From NCBI GenBank assembly GCA_963971535.1, contig OZ020589.1, positions 71,394,843-71,458,842 on the forward strand: DNA of 64,000 nt, in the 5' to 3' direction. Below the pieces are notes generated by a model, which had not been told where the DNA came from, made no database searches, and saw only the letters and a list, made by a program, of their open reading frames with translations. Positions 33,230 to 44,992 of this stretch are shown here, piece by piece. Source of the stretch: Notolepis coatsorum. Its lineage: Eukaryota > Chordata > Actinopteri > Aulopiformes > Paralepididae. Positions within the stretch are counted from its first letter, which is position 1. Each line of letters starts with the position of its first letter. Position numbers and translations under genes: made by a program.

Positions 33230-33693
33230 CAGTAGCGGCTGCTGGTTCTCTCTCCACTAGGGGCGCTATACCAAAACATTTTGCAAACATGTACAGTACC
33301 ACGCAACCGACTCATGGCAAGACGTGAGCGATTCGACTCACGCTCACGGCAATGAATCGGCTCGTATGAACGAGTCGCTCAGCTGTTACTACAACAACAC
33401 ACAACCAGTCAAATAAAGTATAGTCTAATTCACAACTTGAAACACAATATATAAATAGAAAAGTTAGAAACAAAACTCGCTCCGTCTCCAAACACACTCA
33501 GATCTCTCCCTCTCTCTCCTTCTCTCTCTCACACACAGCGCGACGTGGAATCGATTCGTTACACAATCAGACCTAGTATATGTAGTATTATATACCAAGA
33601 ATAACTTCAGTATGAGTACAGGGCTGTACACATATTTTGCATATTGTTAAACGAGCCAAGGCTAGCTATTAAACTATCGATATGAATCGAAAA

Positions 33694-33828
33694 TCTGGGA
33701 CCCTGATGTAAACAAGACAAACGTCTTTCTCAGGTCTGCATCCCCTTAACAATTGTGTGTATTGAGCCGTACTGTATTGTACCCATTCTGCAATCTGTTA
33801 ATAAAGTTTTCATTCATTCATTCATTCA
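33694..33828 (+). mobile_element. L2-like LINE 3'-end repeat
   Basis: tgggaccctgatgtaaacaa to gttaataaagttttcattca then (attc)n; same family as 12452-12590. Confidence 0.75.
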
Positions 33829-34737
33829 AACATAGACGATATTGAACAAGCCATAATCCACGCATTTTCAATCCAAAAGAAAGAGAGAGAGAGAGAGAGA
33901 GAGAGGCAGGCTGGCTATGCTCGGAGCATTTTAGTAACGTTACATTTTCAACAAGATTGCTGCTATTTAAACACTTGATGGAAACGGGGTAACGTTAACC
34001 TTATGTCGACTGTAGTATTATATGACCTCGACATAACGTTTAAACGTTAACGTTACTCCGTTTCCATGCAGTATTTATAAATGGGCAGCTAAGCTAACGG
34101 AGCTAACTGCTAGCAGTAGCTAACGTTAGCTGAAAGCTGTAACGTTACAACGAATCAGCTGTTGATATTATGCGCCATCAGTAGAGAGAAATATCGCTAA
34201 TCTACCTTGTTGTTGGCAGAAGGGCTTGTTGATAAAGTGTATATCCACTCCATGGCATTGTCCATCCAGCCTGTGTTGATGTCCATCCATTGTCCATGCA
34301 TGTCCCTCCACACTGCATCCATAATATAGCTTGTTAATAGCCAACAAGTACTGTGAGTGTGAGTTTGTCCATGTCCGCCTCGAACAGCCTGCAAACTACC
34401 TGGTGTTCTATCGCCATGCTCTAAGACAAACTCTAACCTTAACCAACTTTGAAAGAGTGCCTAAGCCTAACCGTTGAAAGAACTTGCCATCACGCTCCAA
34501 GACAAACAGCTGCATCTCACAACAACACAACTATCTCTACCAAGCTAGAATAAGCTCGAATTGGAACATTAGAAAGTGGATTCGGCCAATCAGAGATCGT
34601 CTCCGCGAAATGCTGCTACGGAAAAAAATACTGGCGTCGGCCAATCAGAGAGCGTCTCCGCAAAATGCGGCTACAGAAATTCTTGACTGCTGCTGCCTAG
34701 ACTGCTTCAAATAGCGCCCGGATTCCAACATAATAGT

Positions 34738-35186
34738 AATTTTTTTTTTTTTTTATCTTTCTTCCCCTCCTTTTTCCCGATTTTTCTCCCATCCCACCCT
34801 TCCTGGTTGTTGCGTACTTTCCCCTACTGTTGGTCCGGGAGACCGGAGACTGTCACATGCTTTCCTCCGACGCATGTGCAGCCTGGGGCAGGCCAACCTG
34901 GCCGCGCAGGTTCTCACCGGGGAGAGTGTAGCATGTGGGAGGCCACACTATCTCTCCTCAGTTCCAACACTCGCTGAGCAGGCGCCCCGACCGAACTGTA
35001 GGGGTCGCTGTCCACAACGCCCAGGACCCACCCTTCAGCTTTCCCACCCCCTGATACAGCCAATTGTATCAGTGCGAGAGGCCAGCCAAGCTGAGAGCAA
35101 CGCCGGGAGCTGGATTCGAACAGGCGAATCCTAGTGTCTCCCGGTGTTGGTGACGAACGTAATCTCCGTGCGCCACCTGCCCCCCT
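34738..35186 (-). mobile_element. tRNA-derived SINE, minus strand
   Basis: 8-bp duplication, ataatagt (34730-34737, 35187-35194). T-rich tail at the left. At the right, the complement of ggtggcgcacggagattacg (head). Same family as 11865-12300. Confidence 0.85.
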
Positions 35187-35560
35187 ATAATAGTCAGATT
35201 TCAACGCACAACGCGTTACGCACTGATTGGCTGCTACGAATACAGCGATCACACAGTGACGCGCACTCAGAGCGCTATCGCGTCTAGCCCGGACAAAAAA
35301 AAGAAAAAAAAAAAAGTGAGTCACTTCCTGTTCAAGAAAACGAGTATTTATTATTTTATTTATTAACGTTATATTGTGCATTGGAAACACAAACATACTT
35401 AAAATGAGTAAATATTATTCATTTTAAACATGTTTATATTATTTATAGGGCTATAAAACAAAAAACTAAAAAATAATTGTTCTTGTTATTCTCTCATATA
35501 ACCAGGGCAGGTTCTGAGGGGGGGCGGCGCCCTAGCGCCCCCCAGTGGCGGCCGCCACTG

Positions 35561-35676
35561 CTACAGAGAGTGGCCCGTTCAGCCGAACGCACAATTGGAG
35601 GTGGGCTTCCACTCTCCAAGACATTTACAACAAGCGTTGCAGGGGTAAGGCTAAGAGAATAATCAAAGACTCTAGT
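35561..35676 (+). mobile_element. LINE copy A, second segment
   Basis: Continues coding of copy A (agtggcccgttcagccgaac, ggtgggcttccactctccaa) and stops abruptly at aaagactctag. The sequence resumes at 38165 as tagtcacccaaacaactgcc. It is interrupted by copy B of the same family. Confidence 0.8.
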
Positions 35677-38167
35677 ACAAACAGAGAATCAAAAGCACTC
35701 CTGTAGTCTCGCGAGAGGTGCAGAAATGGGATTTGACGTCAGAGGAGACGCTCCAGGCTGCGTTTGACTGCACAGACTGGAGCGTGTTCCGCGACACAGA
35801 TAACATTAATGTCTACACGGAGACAGTGCTGGACTATGTTCGTACTTTGGTGGAAGAAACAATCCCCACTACCACAATGAGAGTTTACCCAAATCAAAAA
35901 CCCTGGGTAGACAAATCCGTCCGTGAAGCTCTGAGAGCGCGCACCAAAGCATACAACGACGGCCTAGTGTCAGGCAACATGAATGACCACAAGGTGGCGC
36001 GATACAACGTAAGGAGGACAGTGACAGAGGCTAAACGGCGCTACAGGGATAAAATTGAACTCCAGTTTGAACAGGCTGACTCTAGAGCTATGTGGCAGGG
36101 GCTCAAAACGATGACAGACTACAAAGGCCCCTCCCTCAAACTGAACAGTGACATCTCCTTAGCAAATTACCTCAATACCTTCTATGCGAGGTTTGATGCT
36201 GGTAATAACAACACCAGCCCACAAGCCACGGCAATGGGGGGGGGGGGGGGGTCTGCTGCTGATGGAGACTCAGTGTTCAGGGTAACAGAGCATGAGGTGA
36301 GGCGGACCTTTAAAAAAGTGAATATCAGGAAGGCAGCAGGTCCGGACGGCATCCCCGGCCGCGTCCTAAAAGTCTGTGCCGACCAACTGGCCCCGGTATT
36401 CACTGACATATTTAACCTGTCCTTAGAACAGGCTGTCATCCCCACCTGCCTGAAGAAGTCCACTATTATCCCTGTACCCAAAAAATCCAAGCCTGCTTGC
36501 CTCAACGACTACCGCCCTGTAGCTCTCACCTCCATAGCCATGAAGTGCTTTGAGAAGCTAGTAAAGGGCTACATCTGCTCCTCCCTCCCCATCAACATGG
36601 ACCCCCTGCAATTTGCATACCACCCCAACAGGTCCACGGAGGACGCCATAGCCCATGTGCTGCACACAGCAGCATCACACCTGGACAAGAGGCAGGGGAA
36701 CTATGTGAGAATGCTATTCATCGACTACAGCTCGGCATTCAATACCATAGTCCCCTCCATACTCATAGCCAAGCTCAGGGACCTGGGCTTGAACTATGAC
36801 CTCTGCCAGTGGGTCTTGGACTTCCTGACGGGCAGACCCCAGGTGGTGAGAGCAGGCAACTGCACCTCCTCATCCATCACCCTCAACATAGGGGCCCCCC
36901 AGGGCTGTGTTCTGAGTCCCCTCCTCTACTCCCTGTACACACACGACTGTGTGGCTCAGCGGAGTAGCAATACAATCATCAAATTTGCTGACGACACAGT
37001 GGTGGTGGGCCTGATCTCTGCCAACGACGAGAGGGCCTACCTGGAAGAGGTCAAGGTCCTGGCGGGATGGTGCCAGGAAAACAGCCTCTCCCTGAACGTC
37101 AGCAAAACAAAGGAGATGATTGTGGACTTCAGGAGGTCGGGGGTCAAGGACTACAGCCCCCTCAGCATCGACGGGGCACCGGTTGAGAGAGTCAACAGCT
37201 TTAAGTACCTCGGAGCCTACATATCCGAGGACTTCACATGGACCACACACATTGACAGTGTTGTGAAGAAGGCACGACAACGCCTCTACTTCCTCAGGCG
37301 CCTAAGGAAGTTCCAAGTCAGTCAGAAGATCCTTAAGAACTTCTACTCATGTACAATAGAGAGCATCCTGACTGGCAACATCACCTCCTGGTTTGGGAAT
37401 AGCACTGCACAAGACCGAAGCAGACTACAAAGAGTGACACGTTCAGCCGAACGCACAATTGGAGGGGGGCTCCCCACCCTCCAGAACATTTACAACAAGC
37501 GTTGCAGGGGCAAGGCTAAGAGAATCATTAAAGACTCCAGTCACCCGAACAACTGCCTCTTTGAACTGCTGCGGTCAGGCAAGTGATACCGGAGTCTCAA
37601 GGCGAGCACAGAAAGACTCAGAAGAAGCTTCTATCCCCAGGCCATCAGGCTGCTAAACGAACAATGAACACTACACAACAACAACCATCAAACGCACATA
37701 GCACACACATCCACACGCACACACTCACTTTAAACAAACACACTGTAGCACCCACTCCACACACTTTATAGCACACACTCACTTTAAACAAACACACTGT
37801 AGCACCCACTCCCCACACTTTATATTTATTGATGAAGGATTGCACTACAACTCGTACACCTTACTGTAAATTGTACCTAAATTGTACCTCATCACATTTC
37901 TGCTTTGCACTATATAGTACTGTACATTAGTACACTGCATAGTATTGTATATTATATGGTAACTCAGTTACGTCTATTCTGCATCGAACATTGTACATAT
38001 GTCTATACTGAACACTGTGACCTCATTTTCTACTTCTAAATTACATGCTATACTATGTTATTTGATACTATCTTGTCTAGCACAGTCTCTGGAGCGTAAC
38101 AGTAAGAAGCATTTTGTATGAAAGTATTCTGTACTTCTGTATGACAACTATTAAAGAAACTTGAAAC
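35677..38167 (+). mobile_element. LINE copy B (Rex1/CR1 group), inserted in copy A
   Basis: Starts 5' truncated upstream of the reverse transcriptase and ends at the tail ctattaaagaaacttgaaac. Flanking ctag (35673-35676, 38166-38169) is the only visible duplication. The 3' UTR has a 46-bp tandem copy of tagcacccactcc... and (cacaca). The endonuclease domain is missing but is seen in another copy at 61987-62877. Confidence 0.8.
35718..37669 (+). pseudogene. LINE reverse transcriptase (Rex1/CR1 group)
   Basis: An open frame of 622 residues (35718-37586), the best preserved enzyme in the window. Residues 1-190 are the linker after the lost endonuclease. RT motifs follow in order: KAAGPDGIP (205-213), YRPVALTS (265-272), FIDYSSAFNTI (334-344, catalytic Asp336), GAPQGCVLSPLLYSLYTHDC (392-411), KFADDT (422-427, catalytic pair) and SFKYLGAYIS. 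The C-terminal domain contains KKARQRLYFLRRLRKF and ends RSGK. The stop at 37584 (TGA) corresponds to CGA or CAA in two sibling copies, after which YRSLKASTERLRRSFYPQAI continues to 37669. A glycine run (36236-36251) is a G homopolymer. Truncated, so not autonomous. Confidence 0.85.
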
Positions 38168-38707
38168 TAGTCACCCAAACAACTGCCTCTTTGAACTGCT
38201 GCGGTCAGGCAAGCAATACCGGAGTCTCATGGCCAGTACAGAGAGACTCAGAAGGAGCTTCCAGGCCATCAGGATGCTCAATGACAATAACACTATGTAA
38301 CAAACCATGAAATACAGCAGCACACACATCCACACTCACTTTAAATAAACAACTCACTGTAGCACCCACTTTAGACACTTTAACACACTTTATATTTATT
38401 GGTAAAGAGATTTGCACTACAATTCATACCTCATTGCACCTTACCCTAAGTTGTACCTCATCCCATTTCTGCATTGTACTGTATACTGTGTTGTATTGTA
38501 ACTAGGTTACTCATTTGTTCTACTCTGTATTGTATATTGTATATATGTATATTGAACACTTTTGTTTACACTTTGTTTACATACTTTTTACTTTCTATTT
38601 TATACTTTATCTATTTTTATCTAGCACACTCTCGGGAGCATAACAGAAAAAAGCATTTCATATAAAAGTATTCTGTATTTTTGTATGACAACTAATAAAG
38701 AAACTTG
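38165..38707 (+). mobile_element. LINE copy A, third segment (C-terminus and 3' UTR)
   Basis: Resumes tcacccaaacaactgcctct and ends with aataaagaaacttgaaatac. It lands against the minisatellite whose unit also precedes copy A at about 32920-32940, so the original insertion was into that minisatellite. Confidence 0.8.
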
Positions 38708-38711
38708 AAAT

Positions 38712-39083
38712 ACCGTTCAACTCTCTCTGACCTACAAGAAATACCCTCTAACCTACAATAAATACCTTCCAACCCTCTCTGACCTACAATAAATACCTTC
38801 CAACCCTCTCTGTCCTACAAGAAATACCTTCCAACCCTCTCTGACCTACAATAAATACCCTCTAACCATCTCTGACCTACAATAAATACCCTCCGACCCT
38901 CTCTGACCTACAAAAAATACCTTCCAACCCTCTCTGACCTACAAGAAATACCCTCTAACCATCTCTGACCTACAATAAATACCCTCCAACCCTCTCTGAC
39001 CTACAATAAATACCCTCCAACCCTCTCTGACCTACGAGAAATACCCTCTAACCCTCTCTGACCTACAATAAATAACTTCCAAC
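38712..39083. repeat. ~29-bp minisatellite
   Basis: About 12 copies of accctctctgacctacaata aataccttcca. It is the target of LINE copy A: one degenerate unit is stranded at about 32910-32940. Confidence 0.93.
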
Positions 39084-39724
39084 CAGTGATGGGCAAGCTA
39101 CTTGGAAAATGTAGTAAGCTACACTACAAGTTACTCTCGATTAAGTATAGCTCAACTACAACGGAAGCTATCACCAGATAAATGTAGCAAGCTACACTAC
39201 AAGAACATGGTAAAAATAGCTAGCTACATCGGCAGTTCGGCACTACTTTTTTTTCTTTTTTTCTTTACTTCATGATCAAGTTTCCACCGAACAAATAGGC
39301 AAGCAAAAAATGCTCAGTTTGATTGTTTATTATAAAACAAACTGAAACTGGAAACAAGCCCACTGTCTGGCTTTTTGTGTCATCCTTTTAACATGAACTT
39401 GTATTAATGTACCTTGCGGTACCATGTACAAAATGTTAATAAAGTATGAGGGAAAAACTGTGGAAACGTAATAAATAAAGGCAGTGAAAAAATTATCAAA
39501 TAAACACCTAAATATATACTATCTCTATTGGAATGGAGACTTTTCAGCACAGGATAAACTACTGCAAAATCTGACTGAATAAATCCTTGTACTCTCCACA
39601 GTATGAAGTGGATGATGAAGTTAAGGATTAACTTGTCAAATCGATCTTGGGTCATCATGGGGGTATCACTCCTCCTGAAAAACTGTGCTACACTGCCTTG
39701 TTTCACATGAACAGCACATTCCTT
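39084..39724 (-). mobile_element. hAT element fragment with transposase N-terminal scrap
   Basis: Left end cagtgatgggcaagctactt is a typical hAT terminus, followed by repeated agctacactacaag. On the minus strand about 39690-39560 reads QGSVAQFFRRSDTPMMTQDR then FDKLILNFIIH. This resembles the region of ZBED/hAT transposases following the BED finger (Q-D-x-L-D-x-L-I-x-x-F-I). The right end is lost at the junction with the MITE at 39732. Confidence 0.55.
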
Positions 39725-39731
39725 CTCATTC

Positions 39732-39893
39732 CATAAAAATACAATAAATTACCTTTTATCTAAATATTAACCATTAAATAAAGGTTGTAATCTGTAAATG
39801 TATTTGATTTTACTGCAATTTGACAGTAAGTATTTGGCAACCATTGATGCCAGACATTTACCGTTTTCTTGCAGATTTTTTTTTTACTGTGTA
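39732..39893. mobile_element. TA-flanked MITE, copy 2 (partial)
   Basis: Matches the right two-thirds of 24897-25152 (ccataaaaatac, ttaaccattaaataaagg, ccgttttcttgcag) and ends ttactgtg. The left end is absent. Confidence 0.7.
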
Positions 39894-40199
39894 TTGCTAG
39901 TACTACTATAGTACCCGGTATTCGAAAAACTCCTGGTTACGCTGTTTGTTTTGGATTTTCGCCAATACGAAATATAAACATATTACTTACAGTATACAAT
40001 AAGTAAGTATATTACTTATGGCTATAACATAACATACATTATGTACCTTTTTTACTGTGGTCGATTAGTACTTTATTTATGTTTTCTGATGAGACTGTGT
40101 TGCCCCCTTAAATTACATTGTAGCAGTAAGATGAATTCTAGGGTGTTCCACCCTATTATTTTCTTGCTAAAATCTACTTTAAACCCTGCTTTTAAAGGT

Positions 40200-40292
40200 G
40201 ATATAAAAATAATCCTGCGGCAGCATGCCCCTGGTGGACCCTTCTAAGTTTTCCTGTGCCCCACACAAAATTTGTATCACCAACTGCCACTG
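40200..40292. mobile_element. hAT-like right-end fragment
   Basis: ggcagcatgcccctggtgga to accaactgccactg resembles a hAT end (complement cagtggcagttgg). No partner found. Confidence 0.35.
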
Positions 40293-40973
40293 AATCTAGG
40301 CACTTAAAGTGTAAGCCAATCATTGGTTCGTATACCATAGGGTCAAGAGCGTAATGTGATGTAATGATTGTTTTAGTTTTTACTGTTTATTACTTCTATA
40401 CTTCTGTAGCAGGGTGGATTATCCCTGCTTCGTGGGAACGGTTGCTGGCAGTCACAAGGTAGCTGGACACAGTAGAGCTCCGTCTGACTGCACCCTCGTC
40501 TTTGGGCCTGGAGCGTCAACCTGGGACCGGGTAGTGAGAGTGAATGGGGCCCGGGATTTACAAACCTGGTTTGGTACTATGGTCCTCCTAGCCTCTCCGG
40601 GGCGGTCAGCAGTACTCCCCAACTCGCTCTCACTTCCCTGATTACCTCCTTGGGCCCTCCCACACCTAGTGACTGATATGCCTAAATAGATTCGTCCCTC
40701 CCGCAAGCAGTACCCTCCCTTGATGACCACTAGAAACCTTACAATAAAAAGGGAAAGGTGGAATAGGAAGGGGTTAATTGGATTAACGTTACCCACACCA
40801 AAAGAGTTGTTAAACGGCTCATGAAGGGACATGCACACAGAACTCCCATCTAATTCTTTAATGGTAATTATGCTGGTCAATTACACTGATTTAATAATAG
40901 TGACCAAATGGACTGAAGTCCCACTATAGTTCCGTTTGTAACTCCATACATCATAAACACGTATATTATACAC
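40293..40973. other. no gene recognised; target of the 8.5-kb element
   Basis: GC-richer stretch (40400-40700) followed by AT-rich sequence. It continues on the other side of the insertion at 49466. No domain recognised. Confidence 0.4.
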
Positions 40974-41986
40974 TAGGCCTGCCGCGATAAGCAATAAATC
41001 GATTAATTGCCGCGATAATTAAAATTAATGCAATGATTTTGACGGGCGCGATTAATTGCTATTTGCGCGTTTGTTTTAATGAGGCGGAACCAGTGCCCCT
41101 TGTCAGTCACTGTCCGTGTTGGGAGGCGGGCCGCTGGCTTTACTACAGAGCAGAGAGCACAGCACAGGAGCTCCGTGGGGCAACACCACATAGCTTACAG
41201 ATGTGGGACTGGAAAACGAGGCGTCTACCGCCGGTAGCAAGCTAGATGACGCTAGATGACGTCTTTTTACGCTGCTCTGCCTGGTTCAACCAGTAGGGGG
41301 AGTCGAGTTACACGGTGGAGAGAGGGAGCTATTCTACAATCTGTGTGTGTGTGTGCATGCGACACTAGTCTTGGACATATTATTTTGCAATGTAATGCTT
41401 TTCTGTAGATTATTTGACTGTCATTGGTACAGTAATGGTGTGGTATTTTCAATTAACGTGCGTTTTTTATGGATAATCATCTAGATACTCAGATACAGTG
41501 CAGTATTATTCTTTACGAGACAACCCAACGTGCTGGCACCGAAGACCCGCCCTACTCTGCCTCTGATTCGCAGAATGTGGCTCTAGTTAGGCTCTGGTTG
41601 GGGGAAATGTAACTGGCCCGTCGATTATTCTGATCAGGCTGTCCTGTGGATTTCAGCTGTCGCTGTACTGAATTTACTGGTAAATTAAATTAGGTTTAAC
41701 GTTAGTTTGTTTACTACAGTTATGTAGTCAACTAAGGTAACGTTACAGTAGCAACTGCTCAAATAAAGCTGTATCCACATTGCTGTCAAGTTAACGTTAT
41801 GGTCTCTCGAAAATTGAATGCGACCTCAAGGCTTTTCAACACTGGCCGCGTAATATTAGTTAACATTCATTTAGCAGGATGTAATGTGTAACGTTTAATC
41901 AACGTGAAATGGCCCTGAATACATCATATAATGTGTTTCCCAGCTGCTTATATTGTAAGTGTATGCCCAAAAATATATATATCACT

Positions 41987-42108
41987 GAATTGAAAATGGG
42001 GGACCCTGATGTAAACAAGACTAAAGTCTTTCTCTGGTCTGTGCATCCCCTTAACAATTGTGTGTATTGAGCTGTACTGTATTGTACTCATTCTGCAATC
42101 TGTTAATG
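41987..42108 (+). mobile_element. L2-like LINE 3'-end repeat
   Basis: ttgaaaatgggggaccctga to attctgcaatctgttaat; loses its tail at the minisatellite. Confidence 0.75.
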
Positions 42109-42109
42109 A

Positions 42110-42795
42110 CATTTACATATCTGTAGATACTATATCTATATCTGTACATCACTTACCTACTCTTACTAGTTACGCTGCTGGCCAGTATGACTTACTACCA
42201 TATAGTGTCTTTATACCTGTATCACTGTACATGTTAATACTATATCTCTTACCTACTCTTACTAGTTACACTGCTGGTCAGTATGACTTACTACCATAGT
42301 GTCTTTATACCTGTATCACTGTACATATTAATACTATATCTCTTACCTACTCTTACTAGTTACACTGCTGGTCAGTATGACTTACTAGTTACTACCATAG
42401 TGTCTTTATACCTGTATCACTGTACATATTAATACTATAACTATATCTGTACATATCTCTTACCTACTCTTACTAGTTACACTGCTGGCCAGTATGACTT
42501 ACTACCATAGTGTCTTTATACCTGTATCACTGTACATATTAATACTATATCTATATCTGTACATATCTCTTACCTACTCTTACTAGTTACACTGCTGGTC
42601 AGTATGACTTACTACCATAGTGTCTTTATACCTGTATCACTGTACATATTAATACTATATCTATATCTGTACATATCTCTTACCTACTCTTACTAGTTAC
42701 ACTGCTGGTCAGTATGACTTACTACCATAGTGTCTTTATACCTGTATCACTGTACATATTAATACTATATCTATATCTGTACATATCTCTTACTA
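42110..42795. repeat. ~110-130 bp minisatellite, about six units
   Basis: Unit contains cttacctactcttactagtt, ctggtcagtatgacttacta and gtgtctttatacctgtatca. Later units gain a ctatatctgtacat block. It lies in the 3' region of the minus-strand LINE at 42939-43607 and may be its variable 3' UTR. Confidence 0.93.
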
Positions 42796-42938
42796 GGGAC
42801 ATTGTACATTGGAATACTGACATACATTTGCCATGGAAACTGTACATTGGAGGAGGTTGGGTAGGTGGGGTGGGGTTGGGTGGGGCTGTACATTGGAATA
42901 CTGACAAAGCCATGCTTGGTCTTTATTGTACAACTGGG

Positions 42939-43607
42939 TTAGGACATTTGTAGGGGCCAGTTTTGAATTGCAGTCTCCCGTAGGTGTTCTTTGAGAGTGT
43001 TTTTGAAGGTGGGTAGTGATTTACATTCCTTTACAGCTTTGGGTAGGGCGTTCCACATTGTTGTGGCATAATTGCGAAACGTGTTTAGTCCCTTGTTTGA
43101 GCCGAATCTGGGTTTTACATGATTTGTGGAGCTCCCTCTGGTGTTGTGATCGTGGTATTCACTGACCTTTGGGAAGTATTTTGACATGTACATGGGTACC
43201 TTGGTCGTGTAGTGTATCTTGTAGACCAGGCCCATTGCAAGTTGCTGTACTCTGTTGTCTACTCTAAGCCATCCTAGGTTGGCAAAGTGTGCAGGGGTGA
43301 GGTGGGTTCTAGGAGTCAGGTCAAGCAGTAGTCTGACTAGTTTGTTTTGAGATGTTTGTAATTTGGTTTTTAGTGCCTTTGAGGTGCTTTGGTACCATGA
43401 GGTGCAAGCATAGTCGTACTGTAGTACCCTTGAATGAGTGCTCCTGCCAGAGTCTTCAGGGTATTCTTGTTTACCAGGGAGGAGATCCGGTACAAGAATC
43501 GAGTTCGTTGATTGACTTTTTTTTATTACATTGGATGCCATTTTGTCACATCTGGACATTAATAAATACAAAAGTGTATTGTTATTGTTGTCATGTATTG
43601 TTGTCAT
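42939..43607 (-). pseudogene. L2/CR1-type LINE C-terminal protein fragment
   Basis: An open minus-strand frame of 222 residues. The LINE part starts near LQYDYACTSWYQSTSKALKT and runs through LQTSQNKLVRLLLDLTPRTH, LGWLRVDNRVQQLAMGLVYK, YHDHNTRGSS and FRNYATTMWNALPKAVKECK to a stop at 42939. This is the typical post-RT end of L2/CR1 proteins. The first ~60 residues come from unrelated repeat. The 3' UTR includes a G-rich block (complement at 42845-42890), matching the scraps around the LTR element at 12800-12840 and 18260-18300. Confidence 0.75.
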
Positions 43608-43784
43608 GAACTGAATAGATTCCAGAAGTCATAATCCACTTAGTCCTGCTCCCAAAACTATTTTGAATATGTTGTAAAATAAATGCAACTACTGCAGAAG
43701 TAGGAATATCATTAGAATACAGTACAGTATGTATTACTATCTACTACTACAGTACTACCTATGCTGCTATGTCTATACTACTAT

Positions 43785-44076
43785 GTATCACAAACAGTAC
43801 TGTATTTGCAAATCTGGTATGTCATAAATGTATAGATGTAGCAGTACTGTCTATCTGTATGTCGTGTATGTCATATATGTTACGATGAATTGAAAATGGG
43901 GGACCCTGATGTAAACAACCAGTATGGCCACTACAATACTGTAACAAAAATGAGCAGAAGTATTTCAATTATTAGACGGAATGCCTATTTTTTAACAGAC
44001 ACAGCTACTGTACCAAGCAAGTCATACAATCACTAGTTTTGTCACATCTGGACTACTGTCCAGCAATCTAAAAAAT
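43785..44076 (+). mobile_element. LINE 3' UTR and RT C-terminal scrap, plus strand
   Basis: 43785-43917 is the family 3' UTR ending aatgggggaccctgatgtaa, joined directly to sequence reading TKQVIQSLVLSHLDYCPAI (43996-44072). The latter is an L2-type motif (S-L-V-x-S-x-L-D-Y-C). Order is abnormal (3' UTR before coding), so two pieces are joined. Confidence 0.55.
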
Positions 44077-44206
44077 AGTAAGATAAAATAGACAGAGTAA
44101 AATAGTGCAGTGCAATAAAATAGTAGAATAGAATAGATACAACTTATTTTTTTACAATGAGAATTTTATTACCATTGCAGAATGGGTAAACTACAGTCAA
44201 TACACA

Positions 44207-44240
44207 CAATTGTTAAGGGGATGCAGACCAGAGAAAGACG
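44207..44240 (-). mobile_element. L2-like 3'-end scrap
   Basis: acacacaattgttaagggga then gcagaccagagaaagac; a further scrap lies at 44528-44560. Confidence 0.6.
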
Positions 44241-44787
44241 TTTGTACATTGCAAAGTTCATCCTTCCTCTGCAGAGTTCAAATAAAGCTGACTTGACCTG
44301 ACTTGAAAAAAACAGTGTTGAGACAACCCCCCCCCCCCACCATCAATGTACAGCCCCCCACCCCACCTACCCACCTATTAACACCTCATCAAGGAGAGGG
44401 GGCAGGGAGGTGTCAAATGCATCTGAGTACGGTCACAGTTCCATCCTAGAGGCTAATCTTTCCTGTGACAAAATGGCATCCAATGTAATATATTCCATAG
44501 TATATTCCACTACAATGGGTACAATACTGACCAGAGAAAGACTTTCGTCTTGTTTACATCTACTATTTTTATTATTGTCTATTTAAAACTTAAAAAAGGG
44601 GTGAAACGATACAGCATTCACTTTACGGCCTATAGGGATATTTTATTTCAATTCTCTGTTAGAAAAGAGAAATATTAAGCCCTGTGCAAGGAATAATATG
44701 AAAATGTGCCATTGAATAGCCTGTAGCTAGATATGACATTTGGACATGACATGTTTGTCCTCCATAGATACAGTAATTGAATGGAAA

Positions 44788-44918
44788 TTGTATTAACAGA
44801 TTGCAAAATGGGTACAATACAGTACAGCTCAATACACACAATTGTTAAGGGGATGCAGACCAGAGGAAGACTTTCGTCTTGTTTACATCAGGGTCCCCCA
44901 TTTTCAATTCATAATGAC
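44788..44918 (-). mobile_element. L2-like LINE 3'-end repeat, minus copy
   Basis: Complement of the full unit, from attaacagattgcaaaatgg to gtcccccattttcaattcat. Confidence 0.75.
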
Positions 44919-44992
44919 AACAGTACCGATAGGAGATAAGATAAAAAAAACTGAAGAATATTGATCAGGCCAGAGTTACATTATTATTTCAG

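Larger units (their letters stand above)
33230..35560. mobile_element. hAT-like element inserted in LINE copy A
   Basis: Inverted ends are cagtagcggctgctgg and ggcggccgccactg. Exact 8-bp duplication, ctacagag, at 33222-33229 and 35561-35568. Removing it restores the LINE reading. The interior holds an L2-like 3' end (33694-33828), (GA)n at about 33880, many aacgttac motifs, a 45-bp tandem (34578-34680) and a SINE (34738-35186). No transposase. Confidence 0.85.

Noticed and set aside
38712..39083. 29-bp units considered as a CRISPR array
   Set aside because: Contiguous minisatellite with no unique spacers.
39084..40292. 39084 and 40292 considered as the two ends of one hAT
   Set aside because: The terminal sequences (cagtgatggg versus cagtggcagt) differ beyond the first bases and no 8-bp duplication matches.
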